From Streptomyces sp. RPA4-2 (GTDB lineage: Bacteria; Actinomycetota; Actinomycetes; Streptomycetales; Streptomycetaceae): 64,000 nucleotides of DNA. Of this stretch, positions 27,957-36,685 are shown piece after piece. A program made the position numbers and the translations under genes. Under the pieces are notes generated by a model that ran no database searches, was not told the origin of the DNA, and worked only from the letters and a program-made list of their open reading frames with translations. The stretch is taken from the NCBI RefSeq assembly GCF_012273515.2, contig NZ_CP050975.2, forward strand, positions 7,564,001-7,628,000, in the 5' to 3' direction. The number at the start of each line of letters is the position of its first letter. Positions within the stretch are counted from its first letter, which is position 1.

Positions 27957-29357
27957 ATGACCACCCCTTCCGGGAAACGGGAGTTCGACCTCGGCGCGCT
28001 GCTGGCCGAGCGCGGGGCCGAGCGCTACGAGCTGCACACCAAGTACCTGAACCACCAGCTCCCGCGCATGCTCCACACCATCGGCTTCGACAAGGTGTAC
28101 GAGCGGGCCGAGGGCGCGCACTTCTGGGACGCGGACGGCAACGACTACCTGGACATGCTCGCCGGGTTCGGGGTGATGGGCCTGGGCCGCCATCACCCCG
28201 TCGTCCGCCAGGCGCTGCACGACGTCCTGGACGCCTCGCTCGCCGACCTCACCCGCTTCGACTGCCAGCCCCTGCCCGGACTGCTGGCGGAGAAGCTGCT
28301 CACCCACAGCCCGCACCTGGACCGGGTGTTCTTCGCCAACAGCGGTACGGAGGCGGTGGAGACCGCCCTGAAGTTCGCCCGGTACGCCACCGGCAGGCCG
28401 AGGATCCTCTACTGCTCCCACGCCTTCCACGGGCTGACCACCGGGTCGCTGTCCGTGAACGGCGAGGACGGGTTCCGCGACGGCTTCGCCCCGCTGCTGC
28501 CCGACACGGCCGTCCCGCTCGGCGACCTCGACGCGCTGGCCCGCGAGCTGGCGCGGGGCGACGTCGCCGGGCTCATCGTCGAGCCCATCCAGGGCAAGGG
28601 CGTGCACGAGGCCCCGCCCGGCTACCTGCGCGCCGCCCAGGAACTGCTGCACCGGCACAAGGCGCTGCTCATCGCGGACGAGGTGCAGACGGGCCTGGGG
28701 CGGACCGGGGACTTCTACGCCTACCAGCACGAGGACGGCGTGGAACCAGACCTGGTGTGCGTGGCGAAGGCGCTCTCCGGCGGCTATGTGCCGGTCGGCG
28801 CCACCCTCGGCAAGGACTGGATCTTCAAGAAGGTCTACTCGTCGATGGACCGGGTCCTCGTCCACTCGGCGAGCTTCGGGTCCAACGCGCAGGCCATGGC
28901 GGCCGGGCTCGCCGTGCTCTCGGTGATGGAGAACGAGCAGGTCGTCGCGAACGCGCGGGCCACCGGGGAGCGGCTGAAGACCCGGCTCGCGGCGCTCGTC
29001 GACACGTACGAGCTGCTCAGTGACGTCCGCGGCCGGGGGCTGATGATCGGCATCGAGTTCGGGCGGCCCAAGTCGCTCAAGCTGCGCGGCCGCTGGACCA
29101 TGCTGCAGGCCGCGCGCAAGGGCCTCTTCGCGCAGATGGTCGTCGTCCCGCTGCTGCAGCGGCACCGCATCCTCACCCAGGTCTCCGGGGACCACCTGGA
29201 GGTGATCAAACTGATCCCGCCGCTGATCATCGGCGAGCGGGACGTGGACCGGTTCATGGAGGCCTTCGTCGCCGTGATGGACGACGCGCACAGCGGCGGC
29301 GGGCTGATGTGGGACTTCGGGAAGACGCTGGTCAAGCAGGCGGTGGCGAACCGCTAG
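27957..29357 (+). CDS. hpnO: Class-III aminotransferase HpnO (aminobacteriohopanetriol synthesis)
   Basis: 466 residues. PLP class-III fold: NSGTEAVETALKFAR (phosphate binding), HAFHGLTTGSLS, DEVQTGLGRTG, and the Schiff-base lysine in CVAKALSGGYVPVGA. The acetylornithine/putrescine aminotransferase family also fits by fold, but the position at the end of hpnG-hpnH-ispG-dxs points to HpnO. HpnO would aminate the oxidised ribosylhopane side chain to 35-aminobacteriohopanetriol. ATG two bases after the dxs stop. Confidence 0.88.
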   Translation: MTTPSGKREFDLGALLAERGAERYELHTKYLNHQLPRMLHTIGFDKVYERAEGAHFWDADGNDYLDMLAGFGVMGLGRHHPVVRQALHDVLDASLADLTRFDCQPLPGLLAEKLLTHSPHLDRVFFANSGTEAVETALKFARYATGRPRILYCSHAFHGLTTGSLSVNGEDGFRDGFAPLLPDTAVPLGDLDALARELARGDVAGLIVEPIQGKGVHEAPPGYLRAAQELLHRHKALLIADEVQTGLGRTGDFYAYQHEDGVEPDLVCVAKALSGGYVPVGATLGKDWIFKKVYSSMDRVLVHSASFGSNAQAMAAGLAVLSVMENEQVVANARATGERLKTRLAALVDTYELLSDVRGRGLMIGIEFGRPKSLKLRGRWTMLQAARKGLFAQMVVVPLLQRHRILTQVSGDHLEVIKLIPPLIIGERDVDRFMEAFVAVMDDAHSGGGLMWDFGKTLVKQAVANR

Positions 29358-29363
29358 GTCAGG

Positions 29364-29409
29364 TCCGTCCGGTCCCGTGGGCGCCGCCTGCCCGACGGGA
29401 CCGGACGGA
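29364..29409 (+). terminator. Hairpin ending the hopanoid operon
   Basis: A perfect 15-bp inverted repeat (29364-29378 against 29395-29409, arm TCCGTCCGGTCCCGT) with a 16-nt loop starts seven bases after the hpnO stop. No U-run. Confidence 0.7.
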
Positions 29410-29482
29410 GGCGCCGTAAGAGGCGGTGCGCGAGGGCGGGCGGGGCGGGAGGCCCCCTTGATCGGACCCGTCGATGATCTCT

Positions 29483-29517
29483 TTGCCTCTGAGGCAAGAA
29501 ATTTGCCCGAGAGGCAA
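29483..29517 (+). promoter_or_regulatory. Two tandem operator-like dyads upstream of XRE-cupin gene
   Basis: TTGCCTC-T-GAGGCAA (29483-29497) is a perfect 7-bp dyad. TTGCCCGAGAGGCAA (29503-29517) is a second, imperfect copy, spaced exactly 20 bp centre to centre, two turns of the helix. Both lie just before the regulator start, so autoregulation is the simplest reading. Confidence 0.65.
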
Positions 29518-29529
29518 TAGTGCGGCTCA

Positions 29530-30192
29530 ATGGAGTGCATGAGCCCCATCGAGCCGGGGGCGGCGGACACGCCGCCCGAGACCGGGACAGCCGACCTGCT
29601 GCCCGTCGTCGCGCCGCACCTGCGTGAGCTGCGCCGACGTGCCTCACTGACCCTGGAGGCCGCGGCCCGCACCGCCGGGCTCTCGGCCGCCCACCTCTCC
29701 CGGCTGGAGACGGGGCAGCGCCAGCCCTCGCTGCCGATGCTGCTCGCTCTCGCCCGCATCTACGGTACGACGGTCTCGGAGCTGCTGGGCGAGAGGGCCG
29801 CCGAACGGGACGCCATCGTCCGGGCCGCCGACATGGAGCCGACCGCGGCGGGCGGCTGGACCTACTGGCAGGCCGGCTCCCCGGGCCGCGGGATGCAGGC
29901 ACTGCGGGTGCACGTCCCCTACGGCTCCCAGGGCGACATCGTGCGCGTCCATCCCGGCGAGGAGTGGCTCCACGTCCTCCAGGGGCGGCTGCGGCTGCGC
30001 CTCGGGGACACCACGCAGGTGCTCGCGCCCGGGGACAGCGCGCACTTCGACTCGCTGACCCCGCACCGCATAGCCGCCGCCGACCAGGCGGGGGCCGATC
30101 TCCTCTTCGTACACACCCTGCTGCAGAGCCCCGCCGCCGCGCTGTGCCTCGGCCCGGCGACGGCGCACCCGACCCTGGGAGAGACGTCATGA
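29530..30192 (+). CDS. XRE-family regulator with C-terminal cupin
   Basis: 220 residues from ATG 29530; an ATG at 29539 (MSPIEPGAAD) is equally possible. Helix-turn-helix at about residues 30-80 (LTLEAAARTAGLSAAHLSRLETG). A double-stranded beta-helix cupin_2 domain at about 120-200 (HPGEEWLHVLQGRLRLRLGD). Regulators of this build bind inverted repeats and sense a small ligand in the cupin. It is coupled by ATGA to a small membrane protein gene and preceded by the two TTGCCTC dyads. Confidence 0.87.
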   Translation: MECMSPIEPGAADTPPETGTADLLPVVAPHLRELRRRASLTLEAAARTAGLSAAHLSRLETGQRQPSLPMLLALARIYGTTVSELLGERAAERDAIVRAADMEPTAAGGWTYWQAGSPGRGMQALRVHVPYGSQGDIVRVHPGEEWLHVLQGRLRLRLGDTTQVLAPGDSAHFDSLTPHRIAAADQAGADLLFVHTLLQSPAAALCLGPATAHPTLGETS

Positions 30193-30350
30193 CGGAACCC
30201 GCGGAACCCACGGAGCCCGGCCCCCGGCGGTCCATGGAGGACAAGTTCCCCCGTGCGCTGTGGGTGCGGCTGATCATCTACGTCGCCGTCGGCCACCTCT
30301 TCGCGGCCTTCATCTACCTGCTGTTCACGCTGGGGGCGCAGAACCAGTAG
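30189..30350 (+). CDS. Small single-TM protein (DUF6126-like)
   Basis: 53 residues. An acidic/Pro-rich N-terminus, then MEDKFPRALWVRLIIYVAVG, then a hydrophobic helix of about 22 residues (VGHLFAAFIYLLFTLGA). ATG overlaps the XRE-cupin stop (ATGA), so the two are co-translated. The pairing of an XRE-cupin regulator with a tiny membrane protein recurs in Streptomyces; I recall the family as DUF6126. It may anchor or tune the regulator or act at a transporter. Function unknown. Confidence 0.7.
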   Translation: MTEPAEPTEPGPRRSMEDKFPRALWVRLIIYVAVGHLFAAFIYLLFTLGAQNQ

Positions 30351-30396
30351 GCCCGGCGGACGGCCGCGCGGCGCACAGCCGCGCGGCCCGTGGACG

Positions 30397-31194
30397 TCAG
30401 TCGAGGAGCCTGTCGCGCAGCCGGTCCCGCAGCTCGGGCGTGAGACGCAGGGCCTGCTCCAGATAGCCGTCGACGCCGCCCCAGGTCTCCTCGATGGTCT
30501 CGAAGGCCGCCGTCAGATATTCGGCCCGCGCGTCGAACAGCGGGCTGAGCAGCTCCATGACCTCGGGGGAGCGGGCCGTGTCCGAGGTGCCGTTGCGGTG
30601 CACCTTGTAGCGGCGGTGGCGCGTGTTCGACTCCAGGTAGTCGGCGACGATGGCGTCGTGCTCGACGCCCACGGCGAGCAGCGTCACCGCTATGGACAGC
30701 CCCGCGCGGTCCTTGCCCGCCGCGCAGTGCATGAGCGCGGGCACGCTGTCCTCGGCCAGGGCGTGCAGCACCCGGGAGTGCTCCGCCGTGCGTTCGGTGA
30801 TGATCGTGCGGTACGAACCGATCATCCGGTCCGCCGCCCTGCCGTCGCCGAGGTGGGCACGGAGCTGGTCGAGCTCGCCGTCACGGACCATCTTCCAGAA
30901 CTCGCTGCCGTCGGCCGGGTCGGTCAGCGGAAGATTCACGTTCCGTACGCCGGGCAGCTCGACGTCCGGTCCCTCCAGTTTCTGGTCCGAGGCGTTGCGG
31001 AAGTCGAAGATCGTGTGCAGTCCGAGGGAGGAGAGGAACGCGGCGTCCTCCTTCGTGGCGTGCGCGAGGTGGCCACTGCGGAACAGCCGCCCGGACCGTA
31101 CCCGCCGGCCGTCCACGGTGGGCAGGCCGCCCACGTCTCGGAAGTTGCGCACTCCGGCCAGCTCCGGCTCGGTCGACGGGACCTGCTGCGTCAC
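30397..31194 (-). CDS. Tyrosine-protein phosphatase (Tyr_phosphatase3 / Y_phosphatase2-like)
   Basis: 265 residues from the GTG giving VTQQVPSTEPELAGVRN. GGGAGGAG lies just upstream of it, inside an alternative ATG start at 31209. The N-terminal NFRDVGGLPTVDGRRVRSGR is the usual NFRDxGG family opening. The catalytic P-loop is HCAAGKDRAGLS (HCxxGKDR). These are cytoplasmic Tyr/phosphoinositide-like phosphatases; the substrate is unknown. It is convergent to the XRE/DUF6126 pair. Confidence 0.88.
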   Translation of the reverse strand: MTQQVPSTEPELAGVRNFRDVGGLPTVDGRRVRSGRLFRSGHLAHATKEDAAFLSSLGLHTIFDFRNASDQKLEGPDVELPGVRNVNLPLTDPADGSEFWKMVRDGELDQLRAHLGDGRAADRMIGSYRTIITERTAEHSRVLHALAEDSVPALMHCAAGKDRAGLSIAVTLLAVGVEHDAIVADYLESNTRHRRYKVHRNGTSDTARSPEVMELLSPLFDARAEYLTAAFETIEETWGGVDGYLEQALRLTPELRDRLRDRLLD

Positions 31195-31710
31195 GGGGGC
31201 TCCTCCCATAGGGCCGTCGGCACCGCTCCTCGTTGCTCGCCGACGGGAATCGCCTCCCGACGATACGACATGGGTACCTTGGGCGATGAGTCGTCCACGG
31301 GCGCTGCCTCCGAGGTGGGCGGCCTTGATGACGTCCGTGCCGGAGCACCTCACGACCCTCGTCCTCGCGCGGCCGCGGAACGACGGAGGGGTCGGCGCGG
31401 CGGGCCGCGGGACCGTGTGGGGATCTCGATGCACCGGTCATCCGATTCAGTGGCATATGACCGTTTTGGTGGAAATGATGCATTGAGTGCAACTCGTCCT
31501 GGAATGTGGCCTTATGGGGTGACGTGCGTGAGCAGCGTCATATGCGTGACGATGCGTTGCGACCTTCTCCCCCCGGGATGCCCGCGCGGCCCGGCGGATC
31601 GCCGGGTCGAAGGGGTCCCCGCGCACGGAGGGTGACGGTCAATCAGGACATCGATCAAGAAAGGGGTGCGTATGGGGATCGCGGACAGTTGTCGACGCCC
31701 TCCCCCCTCG
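31195..31710. other. Gene-poor region upstream of the riboswitch
   Basis: Between the phosphatase start and the ydaO aptamer, about 510 bp hold no credible gene; the frames are Arg/Pro-rich shadows. The AT-richer stretch around 31440-31560, with several TGCGTGA and ATGCGTGAC repeats, is the likeliest promoter region for the riboswitch transcript. Confidence 0.4.
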
Positions 31711-31714
31711 CTTA

Positions 31715-31905
31715 CGTTCGCCCTCAATCCGGACGGACGCCCAATCCTGCCGCCGCCCGGAATCCACACTCACCCGTACACGGCAGGAGCGGGGGACCCA
31801 CAGGTATCGCGCCTGTTCCGGTCTTCGGAACGGCTAGGGGTACAGCCGCGCTGCCGCGCGGCCGGACATCTCCAGTCCGCACCCGACAGCTCACCTCGCA
31901 GGCGC
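31715..31905 (+). ncRNA. ydaO/yuaA (c-di-AMP) riboswitch
   Basis: The untranslated leader of the LysM-M23 gene carries the ydaO consensus. There is a CCGGACGGACGCC entry and AATCCTGCCG pairing with CGGCAGGAGCGGGGGACCCA, then GGCTAGGGG-TACAGCC, and the 3' hallmark CCCGACAGCTCACCTCGCAGGC 20 bases before the start codon. This element binds cyclic di-AMP and in Streptomyces controls cell-wall hydrolases, normally turning them off when c-di-AMP is high. Ends are approximate. Confidence 0.9.
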
Positions 31906-31922
31906 CGGAGAGGAAATGCGCC

Positions 31923-32768
31923 ATGCCCGCGAAGGGTAAGCACCGTCGTCCCAAATTCCTGCGTCTGCCCCGCTCGATCGCCGTGGTCGGCACCGGTGGT
32001 GCCGCGCTCGCACTGCCGCTGATGGGCGCCGTCTGCGCCCATGCGGCGGCCCCGGTGACCGCCGTCCCGTCCGCCGTGCAGAAGATCACGACGGTCTCCG
32101 CGCCTGCCGGAACCGCCGCGGAGAAGTCCACGGCGAAGACCTATGTCGTGAAGGCCGGTGACACGCTCGCGAAGATCGCCGACCGGCAGCACGTCAGCGG
32201 CGGCTGGAAGAAGCTCTACGCCGACAACCGCGCGGTCGTCGGCGGCGATCCGGCGCACATCAGTCCTGGTCTGAAGCTCACGATCGAGGGGCAGAGCGCC
32301 ACGGCCGGCGCCGCGCGGCCCGCCGTCGAAGCGGCCACCGCGGCCAAGACCGCCGACGCGGGGTACACCCTGCCCGTCGAGGGAGCCACCATCGGCACCG
32401 GCTACAAGGTGCCCGGCAGCATGTGGTCCAGCGGCTACCACACCGGTGTGGACTTCGTGGTCCCGACCGGCACCACGATCCGGTCCGTCGCCGCGGGCAC
32501 CGTCGTCTCGGCCGGCTGGGGCGGCGCGTACGGCAACCAGGTCGTCGTCCAGCACGCCGACGGCCGGTACTCGCAGTACGCCCACATGTCCGCCCTCTCC
32601 GTCTCGGCGGGGCAGACCGTGACCGCGGGGCAGAAGCTCGGCCTCTCCGGCGCGACCGGCAACGTCACCGGTCCGCACCTGCACTTCGAGATCCGCACGA
32701 CCCCCGTCTACGGCTCGGACGTGGACCCGGTCGCGTACCTGCGCTCCCACGGTGTCGTCGTCGCCTGA
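31923..32768 (+). CDS. Secreted LysM-M23 peptidoglycan hydrolase
   Basis: 281 residues, ATG after GGAGAGGA. An N-terminal basic region and hydrophobic stretch (LRLPRSIAVVGTGGAALALP) form a signal peptide with a likely cut after AHA. A LysM at about residues 70-115 (TYVVKAGDTLAKIADRQH) binds glycan. An M23 (lysostaphin-type) domain at about 150-281 has the zinc ligands H and D in GYHTGVDFV and HxH in GPHLHFEI. It cleaves peptidoglycan cross-links during growth or germination, under c-di-AMP riboswitch control. Confidence 0.93.
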   Translation: MPAKGKHRRPKFLRLPRSIAVVGTGGAALALPLMGAVCAHAAAPVTAVPSAVQKITTVSAPAGTAAEKSTAKTYVVKAGDTLAKIADRQHVSGGWKKLYADNRAVVGGDPAHISPGLKLTIEGQSATAGAARPAVEAATAAKTADAGYTLPVEGATIGTGYKVPGSMWSSGYHTGVDFVVPTGTTIRSVAAGTVVSAGWGGAYGNQVVVQHADGRYSQYAHMSALSVSAGQTVTAGQKLGLSGATGNVTGPHLHFEIRTTPVYGSDVDPVAYLRSHGVVVA

Positions 32769-32782
32769 CGCCCCCACACGTC

Positions 32783-32823
32783 CCGAGGGCCGGACCCCAC
32801 GCTCCACGGGGTCCGGCCCTCGG
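32783..32823 (+). terminator. Terminator after LysM-M23 gene
   Basis: A perfect 16-bp stem (32783-32798 against 32808-32823, arm CCGAGGGCCGGACCCC), 9-nt loop, 14 bp after the stop codon. Confidence 0.8.
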
Positions 32824-32870
32824 CGTCCCGTCACTGCCGCGGCCGGCGCCCTTTCCGGATCACGGGCTTC

Positions 32871-32899
32871 CAGGCGTGGTGGCTGTTCAACCACGCCTG
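32871..32899 (+). promoter_or_regulatory. 10-bp inverted repeat upstream of SGNH hydrolase
   Basis: CAGGCGTGGT and ACCACGCCTG are separated by nine bases, about 110 bp before the hydrolase start. There is no T-run, so an operator or leader hairpin is likelier than a terminator. Confidence 0.45.
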
Positions 32900-33011
32900 A
32901 GAGAGCGCTATTCCGGATTTCGGCCATTCTTTATGAGTGGCTTATCTCACCACCCGTCAACCCATTCCTACGGTCGCGTAGCTCACATCCCAAGGTGAAT
33001 CATGGCTCGAT

Positions 33012-33830
33012 GTGGCAGACGATTCGAAGAGTGACAACAGAGCGGTGATCGGGTCGTACGTGGCGGTGGGGGACAGCTTCACCGAAGGCGTCGGCGACCC
33101 CGGCCCCGAAGGAGCCTTCGTCGGTTGGGCGGACCGTTTCGCGGTACTGCTCGCGGACCGGCAGCCGGAAGGCGACTTCACCTACACCAACCTCGCCGTG
33201 CGCGGGAAGCTGCTCGACCAGGTCATCGACGACCAGCTCCGGCGGGCCAAGGAACTCGCCCCGGACCTGGTCTCCTTCTGCGCGGGCGGCAACGACATCA
33301 TCCGGCCCGGCACCGACCCCGACGAGGTCGCGGAGCGCTTCGAGCGCGCGGTCGCCGACCTCACCTCCGCCGTCGGCTCCGTCATGGTGACGACCGGCTT
33401 CGACACCCGCGGCGTCCCGGTGCTGAAGCACCTGCGCGGCAAGATCGCCACGTACAACGGGCATGTACGGGCCATCGCGGACCGCTACGGCTGTCCCGTC
33501 CTCGACCTGTGGTCCCTCAAGACGATCCAGGACCGGCGCGCCTGGGACGGCGACCGCCTGCACCTGTCTCCGGAGGGCCACACCAGGGTCGCGCTGCGAG
33601 CCGGCCAGGTCCTCGGCCTCGACGTGCCCGCCGACCCGGACCAGCCCTGGCCTCCCCTGCCGCCCCGCGGCACGCTGGAGGTGCGGCGCGACGACATCCA
33701 CTGGGCACGCGAGTACCTCGTGCCGTGGATCGGACGAAGGCTGCGTGGGGAGTCCTCGGGCGACCACGTGGCGGCCAAGGGCAGCCTCTCGCCGGACGAC
33801 ATCAAGTTGCGCATCGGGTCCGTCGCCTGA
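33012..33830 (+). CDS. SGNH/GDSL-family hydrolase
   Basis: 272 residues, no signal peptide, so cytoplasmic. Block I is YVAVGDSFTEGVGDPGP with the catalytic Ser, block III is CAGGNDIIRPG, and block V is DRLHLSPEGHTRVAL with the Asp-His pair. It belongs to the lipase/esterase SGNH fold; the substrate is unknown. GTG start is taken from the frame and lacks a clear SD; a GTG at 33045 is an in-frame alternative. Convergent with the TetR gene. Confidence 0.87.
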   Translation: MADDSKSDNRAVIGSYVAVGDSFTEGVGDPGPEGAFVGWADRFAVLLADRQPEGDFTYTNLAVRGKLLDQVIDDQLRRAKELAPDLVSFCAGGNDIIRPGTDPDEVAERFERAVADLTSAVGSVMVTTGFDTRGVPVLKHLRGKIATYNGHVRAIADRYGCPVLDLWSLKTIQDRRAWDGDRLHLSPEGHTRVALRAGQVLGLDVPADPDQPWPPLPPRGTLEVRRDDIHWAREYLVPWIGRRLRGESSGDHVAAKGSLSPDDIKLRIGSVA

Positions 33831-33910
33831 GCGGGGTGACACATCGGGCGGCCGACGGGCGGGACCGCGGGGGCGGCTGCCCCGGGCGGCGGTGCGCCGG
33901 GGCGGGCGCC

Positions 33911-34531
33911 TCAGCGCAACGCCGCCGTGAGGGCCGCCCGGTCGAGACCCAACTCCCGTGCGAGCGCGTCGTCCACCCACTCCTGGGCCCGCGCCCGCGA
34001 CACCGCGCCCGCATAGGCGGTCATCTGCACCGCCAGCCCGTCGAGCAGCGCCGTCAGCCGCAGTGCGGCCCCCGCGGGATCCGGGCACCGGAACTCGCCG
34101 CCGGCCACTCCCTCCGCGATGACCTCGGTGATCGCGGCCTTCCACTGCGTGTCGAGATCACGGGTGACCTCGCGCAGCGCGGGCTCGCGCAGGGCCGCGC
34201 CCCAGCCCTCGATCCACAGCCGCCAGCCCTTGGCCTGGCCGGTCGGCGCGTACCAGCGGACGGCCGCGCGCAGCCGTCGCAGCGCGGACGTACGACGCCC
34301 GAGCAGCTTGCGCAGATGGGCGAGGTCGTCCTCGGCGGCATGGGTGAACGCGGCCGCGACCAGCTTCTCCTTGGTGGAGAAGTGATACAGCACCAACGCG
34401 TTGCTCACGCCGAGCGACGAGGCGACGTCGGCGATCCGTACCGCCGCCACGCCCCGTGCCTCGATCTGTCCGATGGCGGCCCGCAGCAACTCCTGACGCC
34501 GCTCCGCCACGCTCAACCGCACCCTTGCCAC
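33911..34531 (-). CDS. TetR-family transcriptional regulator
   Basis: 206 residues, GTG start. N-terminal HTH: ARGVAAVRIADVASSLGVSNALVLYHFSTKEKLV, typical TetR_N. The C-terminal helical domain starts at about residue 75 with FTHAAEDDLAHLRKLL, and the ligand pocket is unassigned. It could control the SGNH hydrolase or the dehydrogenase at 34744, as its own upstream gap is short. A 'TCGGTCAG' element near 36262, upstream of the dehydrogenase, resembles a TetR half site, but no link is shown. Confidence 0.88.
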   Translation of the reverse strand: MARVRLSVAERRQELLRAAIGQIEARGVAAVRIADVASSLGVSNALVLYHFSTKEKLVAAAFTHAAEDDLAHLRKLLGRRTSALRRLRAAVRWYAPTGQAKGWRLWIEGWGAALREPALREVTRDLDTQWKAAITEVIAEGVAGGEFRCPDPAGAALRLTALLDGLAVQMTAYAGAVSRARAQEWVDDALARELGLDRAALTAALR

Positions 34532-34743
34532 GCGGCAACCCTAGTGCCTCGCCCGGGTCGGACGACGAACCGATGGCCGATCCGGACACGGCCTGTCCCC
34601 CCGGACACCAGGAACTCAGGCCGCGCGTAAGTGGCTTGGACGGGAGCACGCGGGGTCTCGGCGGGAGCCCGGAGGGAGTCCGGCCAGGAAACCCGGCGCG
34701 GGAGTTCAGCCCGGGAGCCCGGCCACGGAGGCCCGGTTCCGGG

Positions 34744-35934
34744 TCAGCGGTACCACCCGAACCGTTCCGCGATCACCGGCAGTCGGTCGGCGACGATGGC
34801 GTGCGCGGCGGCCCGCGGCGTCGTCCCGTCGGCCTCCGCGCGGGCCAGCATCCGGTCGATCAGAGCGCGCATGGAGCGCCGGGTGTACGCGAACGCCTCG
34901 TCCGCGTCCGCGCCGATGTCACCGAAGAGGGTCCACCACCACCAGGCGTTCGTACCGGAGTTGACGACGACGTCCGGCAGCACGAGGACCCCGCGCGCGG
35001 CTAGCAGGTCCTCCGCCTCGGGCAGGACGGGCATGTTGGCCGCCTCCACGATCCAACGGGCGGTGATCCGGGCCTGGTTCGTGGTGTCGATCGCGTACGA
35101 GACCGCCGCGGGCACCAGGACGTCCGCGCCGGCCGACAGCCAGGCGTCGGCCGGAAGTTCACGGTCGGCCGGGCGCAGCGCCGAGCGGTCCACCGTCCCG
35201 TAGGCGTCTCTCGCCGCGAGCAGCGTGTCGACGTCGAGTCCGTCCGGGTTCTCGATCGTGCCCTTGATGTCGGCGACGGCCACGACGGTGAGACCGGCGC
35301 GCGCCAGGAAGCGCGCCGTGGCTCCGCCCATGGTGCCCAGGCCCTGTACGGCGACGCGCGTTCCCGGGTACGGGGCCCCGGCGCGGTCCAGGGCCGCGAG
35401 CACCGACTCGGCGACACCGCAGCCGCCCACCAGTTCGTCGAGCCCGATCCCGTCCACCTCGACCGCGAAGGCGTCCGCGAGACGGCTCCGCGCGCTCTTC
35501 TCGTCGTCGAGCAGCGGGTACACGGCCTGGATGGACGAGACGAGCCCCGCCTCCGTGACAGCCCGGTCGACCAGGTCCTGGGTGAGCCCGAGATCCTCGC
35601 CCGTGGTCCAGAAGCTCTCGATGTACGGGCGCATGGCGCGCAGATAGCGCACCAGGAGGCCGTACGCCGCCGGGTCCTGGGGGTCGCAGTCGATGCCGCC
35701 CTTGGCGCCGCCCAGCGGGATGTAGCGGCCCTCGGGGTTGTAGTGCAGGGCCTCCTTCATCGTCATGCCCCGGGCCAGCCCGGCGACCTCGTCCAGGGTG
35801 CAGCCCTCGCGCATCCGCAGCCCGCCGCTGGAGACACCCCGGACCAGGCGGTCGACCACGAGGAAGCCCGGGCGGCCGGTGACGTGGTCGGTCCAGGTGA
35901 GTGTGATCAGGGGCGCGGTCGAAGGCGCGGTCAT
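34744..35934 (-). CDS. Glu/Leu/Phe/Val dehydrogenase family protein
   Basis: 396 residues. The dimerisation/substrate domain holds GGLRMREGCTLDEVAGLARG and the catalytic Lys motif IPLGGAKGGID. The NAD-binding domain holds VAVQGLGTMGGATARFLARAG (GxGxxG variant). It oxidatively deaminates an amino acid, with leucine, valine or glutamate not distinguishable by eye. The start ATG gives MTAPSTAPLITLTW; further upstream is Arg-rich shadow. There is no operon partner. A 700-bp empty region lies upstream. Confidence 0.85.
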   Translation of the reverse strand: MTAPSTAPLITLTWTDHVTGRPGFLVVDRLVRGVSSGGLRMREGCTLDEVAGLARGMTMKEALHYNPEGRYIPLGGAKGGIDCDPQDPAAYGLLVRYLRAMRPYIESFWTTGEDLGLTQDLVDRAVTEAGLVSSIQAVYPLLDDEKSARSRLADAFAVEVDGIGLDELVGGCGVAESVLAALDRAGAPYPGTRVAVQGLGTMGGATARFLARAGLTVVAVADIKGTIENPDGLDVDTLLAARDAYGTVDRSALRPADRELPADAWLSAGADVLVPAAVSYAIDTTNQARITARWIVEAANMPVLPEAEDLLAARGVLVLPDVVVNSGTNAWWWWTLFGDIGADADEAFAYTRRSMRALIDRMLARAEADGTTPRAAAHAIVADRLPVIAERFGWYR

Positions 35935-36652
35935 GGGTACTCCTCGTGGACGGTGATCAGGGTGGGTCCGTGCGTGCGCGGCACCTCGGCGAGGGCGCGG
36001 GCCGGCCCGTCGACGGGCGCGCCGTCCGTGGGCGGTCGGCGGCGACCGGAGACCACTCCCGGCCGGCTCGGTACTCACGGCGACGATCGCATCGCGACCC
36101 GCCGGCCACTTCTGCACCGACTCAGTGTGCAGGCAGACCCCCGGGCGGGAGGGGACGCCGCTCGGGAACGGTCCGCTTCGGTGAGTACGTCGGGCGTCCC
36201 TCGTCCCTCCCGGCGCGCACGGACCGGCGCGAACGCCTCCACCGGAACTTTTACTGAATCGTCGGTCAGTATCGGAACGTCGCCCGGCTGTGTCAATTCG
36301 CCGGACGGACCAGTGGCGGGGGGTGGGGGAGTGCGCGGAAGCGAGGGGAGGGGGTGCCGGTGCGGGCGGCTCCCCGGTGGTGGCCGAGGTGTTCGCGTCC
36401 CCGGCCGTACCGGTTCGCGCGCCGGTTCTTCCCCCGCGTCGGGCAGGGCGTGTGCGCGCGTCTCGAAATCCCGTACCCCGGTGCGGAAGAAGAGAGGGGG
36501 CCGCGGGGTTGCGAGATACGGGCCCTGGGCCCCTCCGGCGCGTGCGCCCGGCAGTGCGGGCGCCGGGACTCCGTCCTCGCGGTGTGCGTGCCGGGGACAC
36601 CGCACCGTGACCCCGCGAGGACGGAGTCCCGGCGCCCGAGGGGCCGACCATA
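35935..36652. other. 720-bp gene-free region
   Basis: No frame in this stretch has family character; those open are Arg/Gly/Pro-rich. It holds the control region of the minus-strand dehydrogenase, including ACTGAATCGTCGGTCAGT near 36251-36268. At the right end is the long inverted repeat listed separately. Confidence 0.5.
36557..36638. repeat. 26-bp perfect inverted repeat with 30-nt loop
   Basis: 36557-36582 is the exact reverse complement of 36613-36638 (arms start CGGGCGCCGGGACTCC). Inside the 30-nt loop, GGTGT and ACACC can pair further. It ends 14 bp before the first possible start codon of the MBL-fold gene. It is the longest perfect dyad I found in the window. Confidence 0.85.
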
Positions 36653-36685
36653 ATGGGAGGCCTGACCGACTCCATTGGAGGTACC

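Noticed and set aside
35935..36652. Possible gene on either strand in the 720-bp gap
   Set aside because: Open frames have biased Arg/Pro/Gly content and third-position GC unlike neighbours; none has an SD with a family motif.
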